Part shown: in pieces, positions 12,231 to 23,031 of the stretch
Layout: every line of letters starts with the position of its first letter
Position numbering within the stretch: position 1 is the first letter of the stretch
Assembly (NCBI GenBank): GCA_002286715.1
Contig: NSJX01000004.1
Coordinates: forward strand, 694,253 to 758,252
Length of the DNA: 64,000 nt
Reading direction: 5' to 3'
Source: Dentipellis sp. KUC8613
Lineage: Eukaryota; Basidiomycota; Agaricomycetes; Russulales; Hericiaceae
Position numbers and translations under genes: made by a program
The notes under the pieces: model-generated
Told to the model about the DNA's origin: nothing
The model's input: the letters and a program-made list of their open reading frames with translations, nothing else
Databases searched by the model: none

Positions 12231-12775
12231 TCATCTTCCGAAGACTGGCAAGTCGACGGTATTGCAGCATCCCATGACACTGTCTATCCAGTCTTCTATC
12301 GGCGAGAGGAGGGGAGGTGGGAGTTATGGAGTCGAGGGCACAGCTAAAACACCGCGCCGAATAATTAGCCTCACTGCCACACATACGAGGACAACGTCGC
12401 CTCACCTGGCCTCCGGCCGCACTGCAGCAGGCTCAGCGCCCAGCGACAGCCTAATATTGCTTTCGAATCGGCTCCGCGTAGGTGCCTTGACGAGACCGGA
12501 CAGGAGAGTCGATAACCACCGTCGACGACATCGAAGGGCGCGGCAGACTTACCAGTAGGTGCTGTGCGGGGCCATGACTCTGCGGCGTCACGGCCGGGTT
12601 GGGCTTGCTCGGCAGAGTCCAATGGAGAGGGGGTAATGTCCATCGGGCTCTTGCTTCCGTTCCGCTTGTTTTGCTCGATGGTCTGCCGGACGGCGTTCCA
12701 CTGCTGCATGGTATATGCCGCCAGCTCCTGCGAGTAGCGCTGCTTCTGGATCTCGACGGAGTACGCGGTCGTCAT
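12231..12775 (-). CDS. Small hypothetical protein, two exons
   Basis: Exon 1 (12553-12775) starts MTTAYSVEIQKQRYSQEL and continues with a Gln/Asn-rich helix and a Ser/Pro segment, then meets a good donor (GTAAGT) after phase 1. Joining to an acceptor at 12296 gives exon 2 (12231-12295), EDWIDSVMGCCNTVDLPVF, and a stop: 95 residues in frame. The predicted intron of 257 nt is long for this genome, so an internal exon may be hidden. Reading straight through would give a 134-residue ORF with a poor, Arg/Ser-rich tail. I do not recognise the family. Confidence 0.45.
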
Positions 12776-13456
12776 GGTCGAAGGGAGGAGTGGAATTCGT
12801 GAGCAGATGGGTTAGTAGAGGTGGGCAGGGCGGGGGCGGATAGTGCGCGGACGGGGGACGGGAATGGCGTTGGCTATGGTTCGCGGAGCCCCAGAGTACT
12901 TATACCTGGTAAGGTCTTGCTATGCCTTGGGATGCTTCAAGAAAAAATATGATTTCACCGCGAGAGACGCCGCGGCCCTGGAGCTCCACTGTATTGCGGT
13001 AGGCGCTGCATGACGTGGTGAGCCTCTCGAGTGGATCCGGGCCTCCTTCTATCCCTGCCGCTTTCGGTCACTCCTCCTGGAGCCTGTAGCTGCTGCTACC
13101 GATTGCACGCATAGGGGCACGTCGTTTCTGATGTCGCTGCAGCCCATCGACGGCCTCGAGCGCCTGCACGCTCTCACGTCAGTAATACCTGCAGCTTCCG
13201 ACTGCTGCAGCTGCGTGTCTATCTGGAGTCTGGATGCTGCCCCACACGCGCGACGGCTGCAAAATACGGAAGAATTGCCATCTCCATCAGTTCCTTCGCC
13301 TCAGGATGAGACATCCAATGCGGAAGCTGTAGTTGGCATTTGGCACGGTCAGTGCTGGCGGCAGGCTGGGTTGGGCTGGGCGCGCACCAGAATGAAATCG
13401 GCTTCCGCCGATTTGGGGGCTAGACTCCACAGTCGTCGTCGGGACCGCTCCTGATG
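12776..13456. other. Intergenic, no gene recognised
   Basis: About 680 bp upstream of the small minus-strand gene at 12231-12775; it should contain that gene's promoter. No supported ORF. Confidence 0.35.
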
Positions 13457-13496
13457 CCCAGTGAAAATCCCGCCTGGCGAGATCGGGTGAGATATG
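13457..13496 (+). repeat. Left arm of 40-bp inverted repeat
   Basis: Matches the reverse complement of 15615-15654 at 38 of 40 positions. Weaker similarity continues inwards for about 25 bp. Confidence 0.8.
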
Positions 13497-13960
13497 TTCT
13501 GATATGTAAAAATGCGAGTGAGCTGGCGATATCTGGTGACATCTGCTAAATTGTCTCTGGCAAGTCCTTGATTGCATTTCTTTCCTCGGAGTATGACGTA
13601 GATCTGTCGGCGCACTCGTGTGCTCCAAGTTCGACTTTAGTTCCAAGTCGTTGTGTCCCTGTCGTCTCCTCCTTCTCTCCTCCATCCACCAACATCCTCC
13701 TATTGTCTATCGTTCCCTCCCATTTCCCCCCGGCCATCGACATCCTAAGGCAATCGAATGGTTACTTGTGCACAGATACTGCGTGGTGTGCGATTGCAAT
13801 CGCCATGACGTCATCAGCGGCTCGCTGTCGTTGCCGCCAAAAAGGTCAGCGCCGGAGGAAAGTGGGTGAGTGCAAGACCACAGACAAGCATAGCAGATAC
13901 TCGTATTTCTCCACAGCACACGGAAAACGCCATCGGAGACGATGTGAGATCAAGAGCTTC

Positions 13961-13988
13961 GGCGGGCGGGCGGGCGGGCGGGCGGGCG
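13961..13988. repeat. GGCG tetranucleotide microsatellite
   Basis: Seven tandem GGCG units. The G-runs could form a G-quadruplex on this strand. It lies inside the inverted-repeat-bounded segment. Confidence 0.9.
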
Positions 13989-14553
13989 AGTAATTAGATG
14001 GGTGGGCAAGTAGACGAGTTGGCGAAGGAGATGCCTAGCTGTCTGCCAATTGTACGGCAAGTAAGTCAAAGATTTACTGGTACTATTTTCGTTGATCGTC
14101 CCTTCCCTAAGTGCGATAACATGCCATGAAAGCGCCATCATCGGCGCCTTTGCGCTGATGGGGAGTTTGCAACTCGTCGCCCGCCACTGTCAAGAGGCAG
14201 GAAGTCGCACCGATGGACGCAGCAAACGTAGAAGTGACTGCGAGACCAACATTTTAGCCCCGCCTCTCGATGACCCGCTCTCTCTGCTGACGCACTCGCA
14301 TTCTAGACTTTCGTTAACCTGTCGTTCGCCCGTTCAATGTTCTTGACACGAGACAGGCTTGTACTCGTGGAGTTGTAGTCGTGCCTGCGGCGCGAGGGTC
14401 TCACAGCGTGTACACAAGGATCGCATACTTAGGCACTGCATTGGACTGCGTTGGGCCCCAGGAGCGGGCACGCGCCGGCGAGCTCGTGATATGTGCCGCC
14501 AGTACGTATGCTACAAGCATTTCTCCGTGACTGACGCATCGACGTCGCACCAG

Positions 14554-15061
14554 ACGTGCACTCGTACCCCCACATGCACTACCTCCAGCTACCAACTCGC
14601 GCAGTCTCCCCTCCAGTATCTTCCCATGCAGCTCTGCCTCAGCCACGTCCTTCCGTCAAGCGCGACAACAGTGCCCTACCCCCCTCCTGCCAGGCGGCAC
14701 CTTCTCGGCAGTGCTCACATAGCTCATCCTGTACACATATGTCCCTCTCGCAGTCCCTCTCGCGGCTCGCGCCGCTGCATGCTGCAGCGAGCAGCTCCGA
14801 ATTTATCGCGCCCCGTGCGCATATCGCGAACCGCTTCCTGCACTACAGCGGGAGCATGGGTATCACCTCGCGCTTGCTGCGGGAAATGCACGTCCGCCGC
14901 GCATGCTCATCGGTACGTATGCTGTGAACAGTTCCTGACTAGAGTTTCTATAACTGATGTATCCTGCGCCGCACCAGGAAACATACAAGGACCAGCACCC
15001 ACACGTCCCTCCGCGATCCCTCTACAGCCCGGCCTTGGATGCCGCCCGCCCCCAAATCTAA
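14554..15061 (+). CDS. Possible spliced gene or pseudogene, unknown
   Basis: Exon 14554-14912 ends at a strong GTACGT donor, and exon 14978-15061 follows a CAG acceptor; the phases join to 147 codons with one stop. The C-terminal part, ANRFLHYSGSMGITSRLL then SSETYKDQHPHVPP, looks coding; the N-terminal part is Pro/Ser/Cys-rich and may not be. An upstream acceptor precedes the first exon, but no start codon or 5' exon joins in frame. It lies within the candidate transposon at 13457-15654, so it may be a remnant of its cargo. Family unknown. Confidence 0.25.
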
Positions 15062-15614
15062 CGGTATCCCAGCGTCACGACCACGGCTCCCTTCCACATC
15101 CTGCCGCGCTACTCCTTCTCCCCGACCTCCCCGCTGCTGCTTGTTGACTTCATGCTATGCGTGGTCTTTTCACTCCCGGGGCACTCGCTGCGTGTACAAT
15201 GCCCATGTTGCGGAGCGTCACGGTGTCGCTGACGGTACAGGCGGCATCATGCTGGACGAGCGCCGTGGGTACGCACACAGCTTGTCTCAGTCTGCGAGCA
15301 TACTCGGGGCAGGGACAAGGTAGGGGAGTAGCAGGGAGATTTGGTACGAGCAGGTCCCACGGTGAAGGGTACGAGTATGGATTCGGGCGGGAACTGTTGA
15401 GAAAGGGCGGGATCGGGTTCGATATGTAGATATCTGCAGCAATGTATAGAAGAATCTAATAATACATGTACCTCATTCCAACGGCCTGATCAGACCCGAT
15501 GTAAGCAGATGGTGCATATGTAACCCGATGACGCCAGACCTCGACAGACGAAATCTGGTCAGATAGTTAAAATAGTCCAGAAAATCTGCTCAGATCTGTT
15601 TTTCCACATCGGAC

Positions 15615-15654
15615 CATATCTCGCCCGACCTCGCCAGGCGGGATTTTCACTGGG
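15615..15654 (-). repeat. Right arm of 40-bp inverted repeat
   Basis: Inverted copy of 13457-13496. The first base outside the pair of G runs is followed after 2 bp by CCTGATG, also present left of the other arm. Confidence 0.8.
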
Positions 15655-16347
15655 AGGCCTGATGCGCTCTGCTCGCGGATGGTGCTTTGGAGGACTGCGG
15701 GGTCTGGGGAAAGCCAGTACCATGGCGATGTCATCGTGACGACTCGCACGTAGAAAAATTCAGAGCAAATTCGCGCCCGCCAAGGCCTAGATTGGTCACT
15801 GTCGCGGTCGTTGAAGACGGTAAGTACAGATCGCGAGTCAACCCACGACGGATCGGTTCACTTGCGGTGCACGACGGGAGAGGGTTGGTTCCAGAGCAGA
15901 TTGATTATACACCAGGTCATGCCGAACGAGACACAAAATACAGAACGGTACGGAGTACTGAGTAACGAACAAGAAGGGGGGTGCAAGATGGTACAACGAA
16001 GACGGGTATGTCAGTGATCATCCCGATGAAGACTGATTAGTATGGCCTATGCTAGCCCGAGGATGCAGAGATGCAGGAGTCCGGATCCGAGACGCGTAAG
16101 TAAAATGCTACAAGTGGGGTAAATGCACGCTGGTAAGACAGTAAGTGAATGTGGTTGTGAAGTCGCTACAATGTGGATTAGGGATTGAAAATGGGGGATA
16201 CGGTAAGCAATGAATGAATGATGGTGAGTCCGATGATTCATTGGGTTTTCGTCGGTTTGAACGTGGAGTGCCCTGCACTGGTAATGGTCGTCAGGAGCGT
16301 CGATAAATCAATCATGGGCGCAGGCGTCTTCGTGTCGGACCTCGCCA
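15655..16347. other. Intergenic, no gene recognised
   Basis: About 690 bp between the inverted repeat and the 3' end of the BTG gene. No supported ORF. Confidence 0.35.
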
Positions 16348-17292
16348 TTAAGCGCGGATGGGGCGCCAGCTGGGAGCGGCGGAGGCTGATGGCTTCGAAG
16401 CCTTAGCCGGGGTAGCGACGGGGATGGGGGCACCCGAGTGTCCACCGAGCATCACACCGCCGGTGAGCACGGTCGTCTTCCCGCCGTCGTAGTTCGTGAC
16501 TTCCGTCTTGGACGTGTCGATGAAAACGCGAGCCTGACGGGCGCGCTCGCGACGGGAGATCTTCGACTTCTCAGTCGCGGAGGAAGAGACGGACGTCGCG
16601 GAAGATGAGTCCGAATCGTCGGAAGCGAAGGAGAAGCCAGAACTCGAGTTCGACGACCAAGAGCTAGAACGGGAGTGGGCGGACACGGCAGAAGCGGGTG
16701 ACAGATACTTCTGCGCACGGGAGGGAACATCAGGGAACCGGGTGGTGATGGGAGTCGTCCAAGTGGGCTTGTGGATCTCATCTGCAATCGCCGCGAACAG
16801 CTCCTCCTCCGAGTCTTCATCCGCCTGCAACAGCTGCTGCGCGAAGGTCTTCTTCTGCTTCTGAGAAGCCGCAAGCTCTTCCGACCAGACGGTGATCAGC
16901 TTGCCCACCTGACCAGAGCCCCAGTTGCCGAAGCGAACGGAAACGCAACCGGGGTCGACGAACAGGTCGAACTCAATGCCGCCGAGGGCAGCAATCCACT
17001 CCGACCACTGCACGTTGGCGACGCGCATGGATGCGTAGATCGGACGGGGAGGGACAGCGTCGGGGGAGAGGGTGAGGCAACGACGACCTGAGCCGCGAAG
17101 GGGCTCGCTGGGAACCCAGGTCGAGGAATAGTGCGCAGTCAAGTTGGCCTCAAGTGCCATCTGAAGCTTGAGGATGGTGGGCGTCGGGTAGCGAGACGAT
17201 AAAGGCCGGGTGATGTACGTGATGGCATGAGCGACGGTGACAGGGAGGGCAGTGGCGGGGGAAACGGCAGAGGTGGAAGTGAAGGCGGCCAT
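16348..17292 (-). CDS. BTG/Tob-domain (antiproliferative-type) protein
   Basis: Intronless 314-residue protein. ATG at 17292 was chosen because the upstream in-frame ATG (17373) would add a Leu/Ile/Phe-rich leader unlike the family. The N-terminal ~110 residues match the BTG/Tob domain: ALEANLTAHYSSTWVPSEPL, RGSGRRCLTL, NVQWSEWIAALGG and DLFVDPGCVSVRFG. In animals this domain binds the CAF1 deadenylase and links it to RNA-binding proteins; a similar role in mRNA turnover is inferred here. The C-terminal half is disordered and Ser-rich, with a basic KISRRERARQARVFID patch and a Pro/Ala/Ser tail. No splice sites interrupt the frame, unlike nearly every neighbour. Confidence 0.85.
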   Translation of the reverse strand: MAAFTSTSAVSPATALPVTVAHAITYITRPLSSRYPTPTILKLQMALEANLTAHYSSTWVPSEPLRGSGRRCLTLSPDAVPPRPIYASMRVANVQWSEWIAALGGIEFDLFVDPGCVSVRFGNWGSGQVGKLITVWSEELAASQKQKKTFAQQLLQADEDSEEELFAAIADEIHKPTWTTPITTRFPDVPSRAQKYLSPASAVSAHSRSSSWSSNSSSGFSFASDDSDSSSATSVSSSATEKSKISRRERARQARVFIDTSKTEVTNYDGGKTTVLTGGVMLGGHSGAPIPVATPAKASKPSASAAPSWRPIRA

Positions 17293-18897
17293 TATGATTG
17301 AAAAGTGTGTTGGAAGATGAATGAAGGTGCTGAGTATGAGATTGAAGAGCTCGGATAATCGACCTGCGATCAAGATGTGGAGATAGATGCTCGCGAAGAT
17401 ATGCGATGCAATGAAATGCAGTAAAACGTTGAGATGCGATTATGCGAGGCGTGCGATGTGTAGCGATTGGATGACTGAATGAAATAAAAAAGAGATCTGC
17501 GTCGAACAAGGTTAGAAGATGCCGTAAGATAAGAGTCAAATATTCTCTCACCTAGCAAGCTCTGAAGAGGTTCGTAAAGACTATGTGAGTGCGTGCATTG
17601 TCACGAAAGACCGGGAGGACGAACCTGGACTGGAACCAACGGAGAGGGATCGGGATCCTGGTGAAGAGCCATAGCACAATACGTGGGCCTTCTTATATGT
17701 GGGGCCATGGACGAGCGCTCAGGACCAAACACAATACCCGTGGCAGCTTCGGGGCGTTGCGAGGCGAGAACAAAAGAAAGACGTCGCTCTTCGGAACAAA
17801 GGCATGAAGACCTTCCTTTCCGGGATACAAGAGCACGCCCAGCCTCATCACGTGATCGCGACAAGCGTACCTCCACAATAAGGTCTCTCCTTTCGTTTGC
17901 GTACCTCGTGTTACTTGTCCCAGTGCCGAAATTACACGCCGTTACATTGGGTCAGGTCGCTTCCCAACTGCATACCATCCGGTTCTGATAGATCTTTCCT
18001 CACCGCCGAAGACAATAAGTGCTCCGCAAACACAATTGAAGTATTGTGTACAGCAGAAGTGATTGACAGCTTCGTGAGCACCCTATGACTACCACGAGAA
18101 CTGAACGGATACCACATGCTCTGTGAAGAGTGTAAGCTGTGACGATAAAAGACCGCTTCCACCCAACCTCATGGGCGGTAGACAACTCACCGCTCGACGG
18201 CCGAATATTATCCTAGTTCTCCGCGATGCAAGTTCATTTAGTAGCGTTCCCCAGGCATGCATGGTAAAGGAAATGGTGTATTTTCTGTCCTCGTCGAAAG
18301 GAAGTCCTGGGATCGCCTCTTCCGTATGCCTGTGTAAACATAGAATCAGAAGCCGAGCAACGGTACCGTCGGCGAAGTCGGGTCATCCATGAGTTCCAAC
18401 ATAAGATGGCAATGCGATGCACAGTCTGAAGAAGGGTCGTAATTACCAGAGGGCTGTACGTGCCGCTCGACGAGTTAAGTAACCCTTGTCCTGTAGAACA
18501 AGGCAAGCCCTTTGCGCGCTGAATGGAATTTGATAATCCGCGAGTCTTCTCTCGGCACCACGCTTGGAGCAAGCGGCTAGATTTTCTACTTGCAAGCAAC
18601 AGGGTGGAAAGACATCGTGATGTCGAGCTTAAAAGTGCTCAAAGTCAGAGTGACAGAGGGTCAACGGGCACCTACGCGGTCGGTACCGTGGCAAGTGCAT
18701 GTCGGCTTGACTCAACCGCCACTCCCGCCACAGCACTTTGAAACGCCGCTCAAACCTTAACTGTAAATTGTGACCACCCCACCACTAATCAGGGATCGAG
18801 TCGCTTTCGCACCCACCGCTCACACAGCGTAGCTGTCTCAAAAGTCTCTCGACGCCGCAAGACTCGATAGTCATCAAAAGCGACACTCTTTTACACA
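17293..18897. other. Divergent intergenic region, BTG and RPS27 promoters
   Basis: 1.6 kb between divergent starts. The BTG leader near 17390-17470 is full of GATGCGATG-like words. Minus-strand ORFs at 18234-18599 and 17932-18162 carry splice-like sites, but their frames cannot be joined into one product and no domain is visible. I call no gene. Confidence 0.4.
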
Positions 18898-19327
18898 ATG
18901 GTGAGACTATGCCGCTCCTGTAGGGTGAATCCATGCTCACATTATCGAATGTGCAGACGCTCGCCGTTGACCTCCTCAACCCTTCTGCTGAGACCGAGAA
19001 GCGCTCCCACAAGTTGAAGCGCCTCGTACAGTCGCCGAACTCGTACTTCATGGACGTTAAGTGCCCTGGTGCGCTCACATTGATGTCTGGTTTCGTGTGG
19101 GCTTGTCATTTACCATGTTGTCCGATAATAGGGTGCTTCGCTATCACGACCGTTTTCTCCCATGCCCAGACTGTCGTTCTTTGCGGCGCATGCGCTAGCG
19201 TTCTGTGCCAGCCCACCGGTGGTAAGGCGAGGTTGACCGAGGGTACGCAATGTTCTCCAATCGATCGTCTGCCATATGCTCATTTTTTTCCTGTTTCTCA
19301 GGGAGCTCGTACCGTCGGAAGAACTAA
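18898..19327 (+). CDS. RPS27: 40S ribosomal protein S27 (eS27)
   Basis: An 83-residue small-subunit ribosomal protein, zinc-binding. Exons: 18898-18900, 18957-19068, 19132-19242 and 19302-19327. Exon 1 is the initiator ATG alone, followed directly by GTGAGA. The protein begins [20 protein letters not shown] and carries the zinc ribbon cysteines C37, C40, C56 and C59 (KCPGC and LCGAC), ending GSSYRRKN. Length and sequence are typical of eukaryotic S27. The first intron in such a position often carries control elements in ribosomal protein genes, but nothing specific is visible. Confidence 0.97.
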
Positions 19328-19694
19328 AGCAGTTATCGCTGTGTATCTACCATCTGCATTTCCACATACAGGCCCCACCGCATCGTCCACACGCTTATTC
19401 CCGCTTTCATGCTCGCTATTGATTCTCGATATATGGTATAGTTGGGGTTGCTTTTCGCAGGAGGCGGCCACTCCCTTTTCTCAAAATGCGCTATGTTGTA
19501 TTTTTCAGGCCACGTTCTGAACCTCGCGACGGCACTTCCGCCAGTCCTTCATCTCCGGTGTGACAATTTTGCGCTCCATATATTGCTGTCGATCCTCTAC
19601 CACTCGCCTCCGCCCTAGCCGTAAGCTCAACCATTATAATGTATGCGAGATCCGAAATATCCTCTAAAGCAAGTCCGAGAAATGCTACTGTGAG
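19328..19694. terminator. Convergent 3' flanks of RPS27 and the thioesterase gene
   Basis: About 370 bp between two convergent stops; it should hold both polyadenylation regions. No gene seen. Confidence 0.35.
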
Positions 19695-21136
19695 CTACAT
19701 CTTAGATTTGGGTCCCTCTGTTGATCCGGCGTCGCGTATGTCTGCTCGCACAACCCCCTCCTGATTCGTGATAGCGATCAGCGTCCCACTGCGTGAATAC
19801 ATCTAAAGCGCCCATCAGTCACCGCAGACCACAGTATTGTGAGCAGGAGATTATCGTACCCTTCCCGTAACAAAACCGCGCCCTGAGCTAGCAACCGAAG
19901 AGACGGTCTGCGGCATGTTAGTAAAGCCCGCGACGATGCCGGGGAGCTTGCTCACCATATACAAGATCCAGTCGTTGCAGTCAAAGTCATGACTTCATAG
20001 CACCCTGTCAGACGAGAACATTGAGTGAACGAAACAAAGCACACACCTGTAAAAATGAATCGAGTGGTCCAAACTCGACTGCAAGTATCTCGTCAAAAGG
20101 CTGCAAGGTGGAGTGACGTCGGCTCACTCACTATCATCCCAAAAGGCTTGACTCCCCCGCCAAACCTACTGATACGAAGAGTGTTGGCAGCCACGGGCAA
20201 ACTATCCGATAGCCATGAGCAGGAGACAGTAGTATTCGGAAGCAGATACGTACAAGTGGGTATCAGAAATGTAACCCAGGATAGCCTGACGCATCCGATG
20301 AGATGTCTGCACAACCGGAAAACACAAGAGTCTTACGCACCTTCTGGAACGGCATGTCATAGTCGGCTTTGTCTCTTGGCCGCATCCAGAACATGAACAC
20401 GGGTGTGCCATTTTCGCCGATATGGTTGCCGATGCGCTTTACCACAATCGGACTCTGCGCACGTTCCTAGCAACATACTCTCAGCACATGCGTGCGACAA
20501 AATATAACGAAACGCCTCACGTCTGCGTACATATACAAGCTCTTCCTCGTAGCATCATCCCTCCCGTCGTCCGCCGCGCTCCTGATGATGTCCTCTTCGT
20601 TGGGACAATCTTCAGGACTTGGAACGTTTGGCATAGCCCATTGATGCGATAATTGCAGAGGTTCTGGAATGTGGAACGAGGAGATCATCATGAAGATTGT
20701 TCGTCCTCGCTGGACGGCCTTGACAGCAATGGTTGTATAGCTGCGACCCTCGCGAAGCTTGTCGACGTAATAAAGGATTGGAACGGCCGAGGACGCGCTC
20801 AGCAGGAAGTAGCACTGAAATGGCCGCGTGAGTCCCCGCGAAACTCGTGAGCTTAGCAACCTACATGAAGTGACTGTAAATAGCGACATCAGCACTGTTC
20901 ACTTCAAGTTAGAGTGAAGACGTTGTAACACTTACATGCAAGGCATACTGCGGCTGGACGCATTTCGTAGCGGACACGATGGCCTGGGAGATGACCTGCC
21001 CACCGAAGACGCCTCGAGCACGGAAAGGCAGCCAAAGCTCTCTCGACCGATACAAGTTATCATCCAGTTGTTCCACCTCGAGTGAAGTCGATATGTGCCT
21101 GTGTTCAGCCTGGTCCGGGTCTGCTGAGTCGGCCAT
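19695..21136 (-). CDS. TES1: Acyl-CoA thioesterase, TesB/ACOT8 type, peroxisomal
   Basis: Hydrolyses acyl-CoA to free acid and CoA; the family supports peroxisomal beta-oxidation. Exons: 20936-21136, 20865-20873, 20521-20814, 20341-20466, 20254-20285, 20132-20201, 20047-20078, 19992-19956, 19860-19907 and 19695-19802, total 318 residues. Double hot-dog markers: ARGVFGGQVISQAI, YYVDKLREGRSYTT, SSLDHSIHFY, GRGFVTGR and AITNQEGVVR. The TesB catalytic positions correspond to Asp248, Ser271 (Thr in bacterial TesB) and Gln297. The C-terminus is Ser-Lys-Met, a type-1 peroxisomal targeting signal. A 9-nt exon (20865-20873) encodes SLH. Confidence 0.93.
20865..20873 (-). other. TES1: 9-nt microexon of the thioesterase gene
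   Basis: TCACTTCAT between an ACAG acceptor and a GTAGG donor, in phase 0. It restores the family segment ALHSLHCYFL; its omission would remove three conserved residues without a frameshift. Confidence 0.75.
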
Positions 21137-21633
21137 GGTCTATCAACAAAACGGTTCTAGGCGGCAATTGCGGCGAACTGGTCGATGTCGCGACGCCAAG
21201 GCGAGCGTGACCTATAGTATGTTCAGTCTAAGGGTGGGGGAGTTAGCAGGATGAACCAGGAGGTCGCTGCCTGTTTGGCCGTCAGTGTGCGAGATACTTA
21301 TACTTGCTAATGCTCGGGCACTGAGTGGCTCAATGGCCGACCTATTCGGTCACGATGCAGTCATTCATATGCATCCGTGTCGATCCTGCGGTTATGCGCC
21401 GACGGTTGCGGTAACGACTAGACTGTCCCGAGTCGGGCGGCAAGGCGCAATAACCGAGCCGGTCGCGTCCCGGCGTAGACGCAGCTTGGATATCACACAT
21501 TTATCGAACTCAAACTCGACGATGGTAGCAAATCAGGTATATAGTAGTGTGATTAGGGTAGGGTACACGTATAAGCAAGTGCAACATGCAGAATGAAGTT
21601 AAGAGATACATAATGATATGGAACGGAGAGCAC
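21137..21633. promoter_or_regulatory. Thioesterase promoter and RAD14 3' flank
   Basis: About 500 bp between two minus-strand genes. Short plus-strand ORFs only, unsupported. Confidence 0.35.
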
Positions 21634-22750
21634 CTAAAACTCTTCCACTTCGATCGTAAACCCGCACTCATGGCATACCTGTTTCGCGACCCCACCTTCC
21701 TGATGGCTAGGCTGGCTAAATACATGTTTGTGCTCTGCGTCCTTCCGCTTTTGCCACACACCTTCCCTGGTCCGTTTGCGCAGCTCCTTCAGGCTCTGCT
21801 CGAATTTCTTGTTCTTTTTCTTTTTCTTCTCCTCTGTGCGCTTCTCCCACTCGGCGTCGAGGGCCTCCGGAGAGCCCCACTTCTGCCATGCGAAAGCCTC
21901 GACTTGGTAGCGGCAAAACAGCATCATGTTGGCGAATGTCGATTTATGAGGGTTCGCTTTGAGGAGATGTGGTAGGAGCTCCTCGTCGCGCAACTCGGCT
22001 GCTACATGTGTCAGCCGAGAATGTAGATAGCAAGGGCAAAATACATACAGTCGGTCAGGAGGTAATCTTCCTTGCACTCCGTCTTGGTCAACAGGCTGTA
22101 CTTCTCAGGCTTCTCGTTCTTGCACCGATTACACACGAGACATCGGAATATCTTTCGATATGTCTGGTCTATATCCACAGAGCCACATTCAATACACTTT
22201 GGGTTCTGCCGAGGGTCAAGGTATATTGCTATAGACAGGGCTTGAGGGACAGCACCATAATAAGTGAACGCGCAACTCACGAGGATCCAGGTTCTGCATT
22301 GCCTTCTGCCTCTCCCGCTCCCGAGCTTTCGTCTTGAGATCTTCCTCTGCTTCTTTCTTATCCTCGACAAGAAAGCCACCCTTCGAGTTGACCATCTTCG
22401 ACAAGTCATATTCAAAGTACTTCCCCAGGCGAGAGTCCCTCTTCAGCTTTGGTTCCTGTCTTGTAGGACCTGTGGGCGAAGTGGAGGCGGCAGACACGAC
22501 TGCCAGTGGCCGCTTGTTGTTGCCATTGGGTATCGACGAGGACGAAGCTGAAGCCTCTCGCTCTCGTTGTCGTGCTTTGGCTGTAGATACAGGGTCAGCT
22601 GCGAAGTGGAGCCTCGCACCGGATCTGCGCACCCTTCAGTCGGTTGATCTCAACCCGTTTGACCTGTTCTGGTGTCAACTGGGTGTCTGCATTATAGTTA
22701 TTTCGTGGGGGCGGCGTGACGGGCCTTGTACTGGGACCAGCTTCCGACAT
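21634..22750 (-). CDS. RAD14: DNA damage recognition protein RAD14/XPA
   Basis: Nucleotide excision repair factor that verifies damage and positions the repair complex. Exons: 22633-22750, 22281-22580, 22049-22228 and 21634-21998, giving 320 residues. The zinc finger is C151-x2-C154-x17-C172-x2-C175, starting [17 protein letters not shown]. It is followed by the DNA-binding core [20 protein letters not shown] and [20 protein letters not shown] Lys-rich helix ([15 protein letters not shown]) and the C-terminal [14 protein letters not shown] complete the family. The start [15 protein letters not shown] is supported by the first exon joining in frame to [10 protein letters not shown]. Confidence 0.96.
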
Positions 22751-23031
22751 GGTGTTGGGAGGGAGCAAGAGAGACAGTATGCGGAGTCAGCCGCGCCCAG
22801 CCAATTGACTCGCGTCGTCGCGTCGGTCCCGAGACTAATGAGCGCGTCGCGTCGATCTTTCTCGGTTTCTGTGCCACTCGAGAGAAGTCAAGAACAGACA
22901 AGAAAGTATGAATAGGTAGACAACAGGAAACGGAATGATAACAGGAAATAGCTAAGACAGAATACACCATAGCAATGCAACAAGGAGCCCAACACCGCAC
23001 GCACCGCCCAGCCGGACCCGTCTGCGAAACA
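22751..23031. promoter_or_regulatory. RAD14 promoter and RPD3 3' flank
   Basis: 281 bp between two minus-strand genes. No further feature. Confidence 0.4.

Larger units (their letters stand above)
13457..15654. mobile_element. Candidate decayed DNA transposon with 40-bp TIRs
   Basis: A 40-nt sequence at 13457-13496 recurs inverted at 15615-15654 with 38 of 40 bases identical; both differences are transitions. The ends read CCCAGTGAAAATCCCGCC inwards. Beyond them, matching heptamers CCTGATG lie at 13450-13456 and 15658-15664, with 3 bp between the right repeat and its heptamer. This resembles a target-site duplication. Subterminal stretches near 15480-15600 repeat TCTGGTCAGAT-like words. A CAGTG terminus with an approximately 8-bp duplication would fit the hAT superfamily, but no transposase is recognisable, so it would be non-autonomous or decayed. 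Confidence 0.5.

Noticed and set aside
14359..15147. 262-codon plus-strand ORF
   Set aside because: Contains good splice sites; one alternative frame joins in phase across them and reads better. Cys/Ser/Arg-rich composition suggests chance.
17293..17373. Upstream start of the BTG protein
   Set aside because: Adds a hydrophobic leader not expected in this family; the ATG at 17292 fits better.
17932..18599. Possible spliced minus-strand gene
   Set aside because: Attractive pieces and a GTGAGT donor exist, but the frames cannot be joined and no domain appears.
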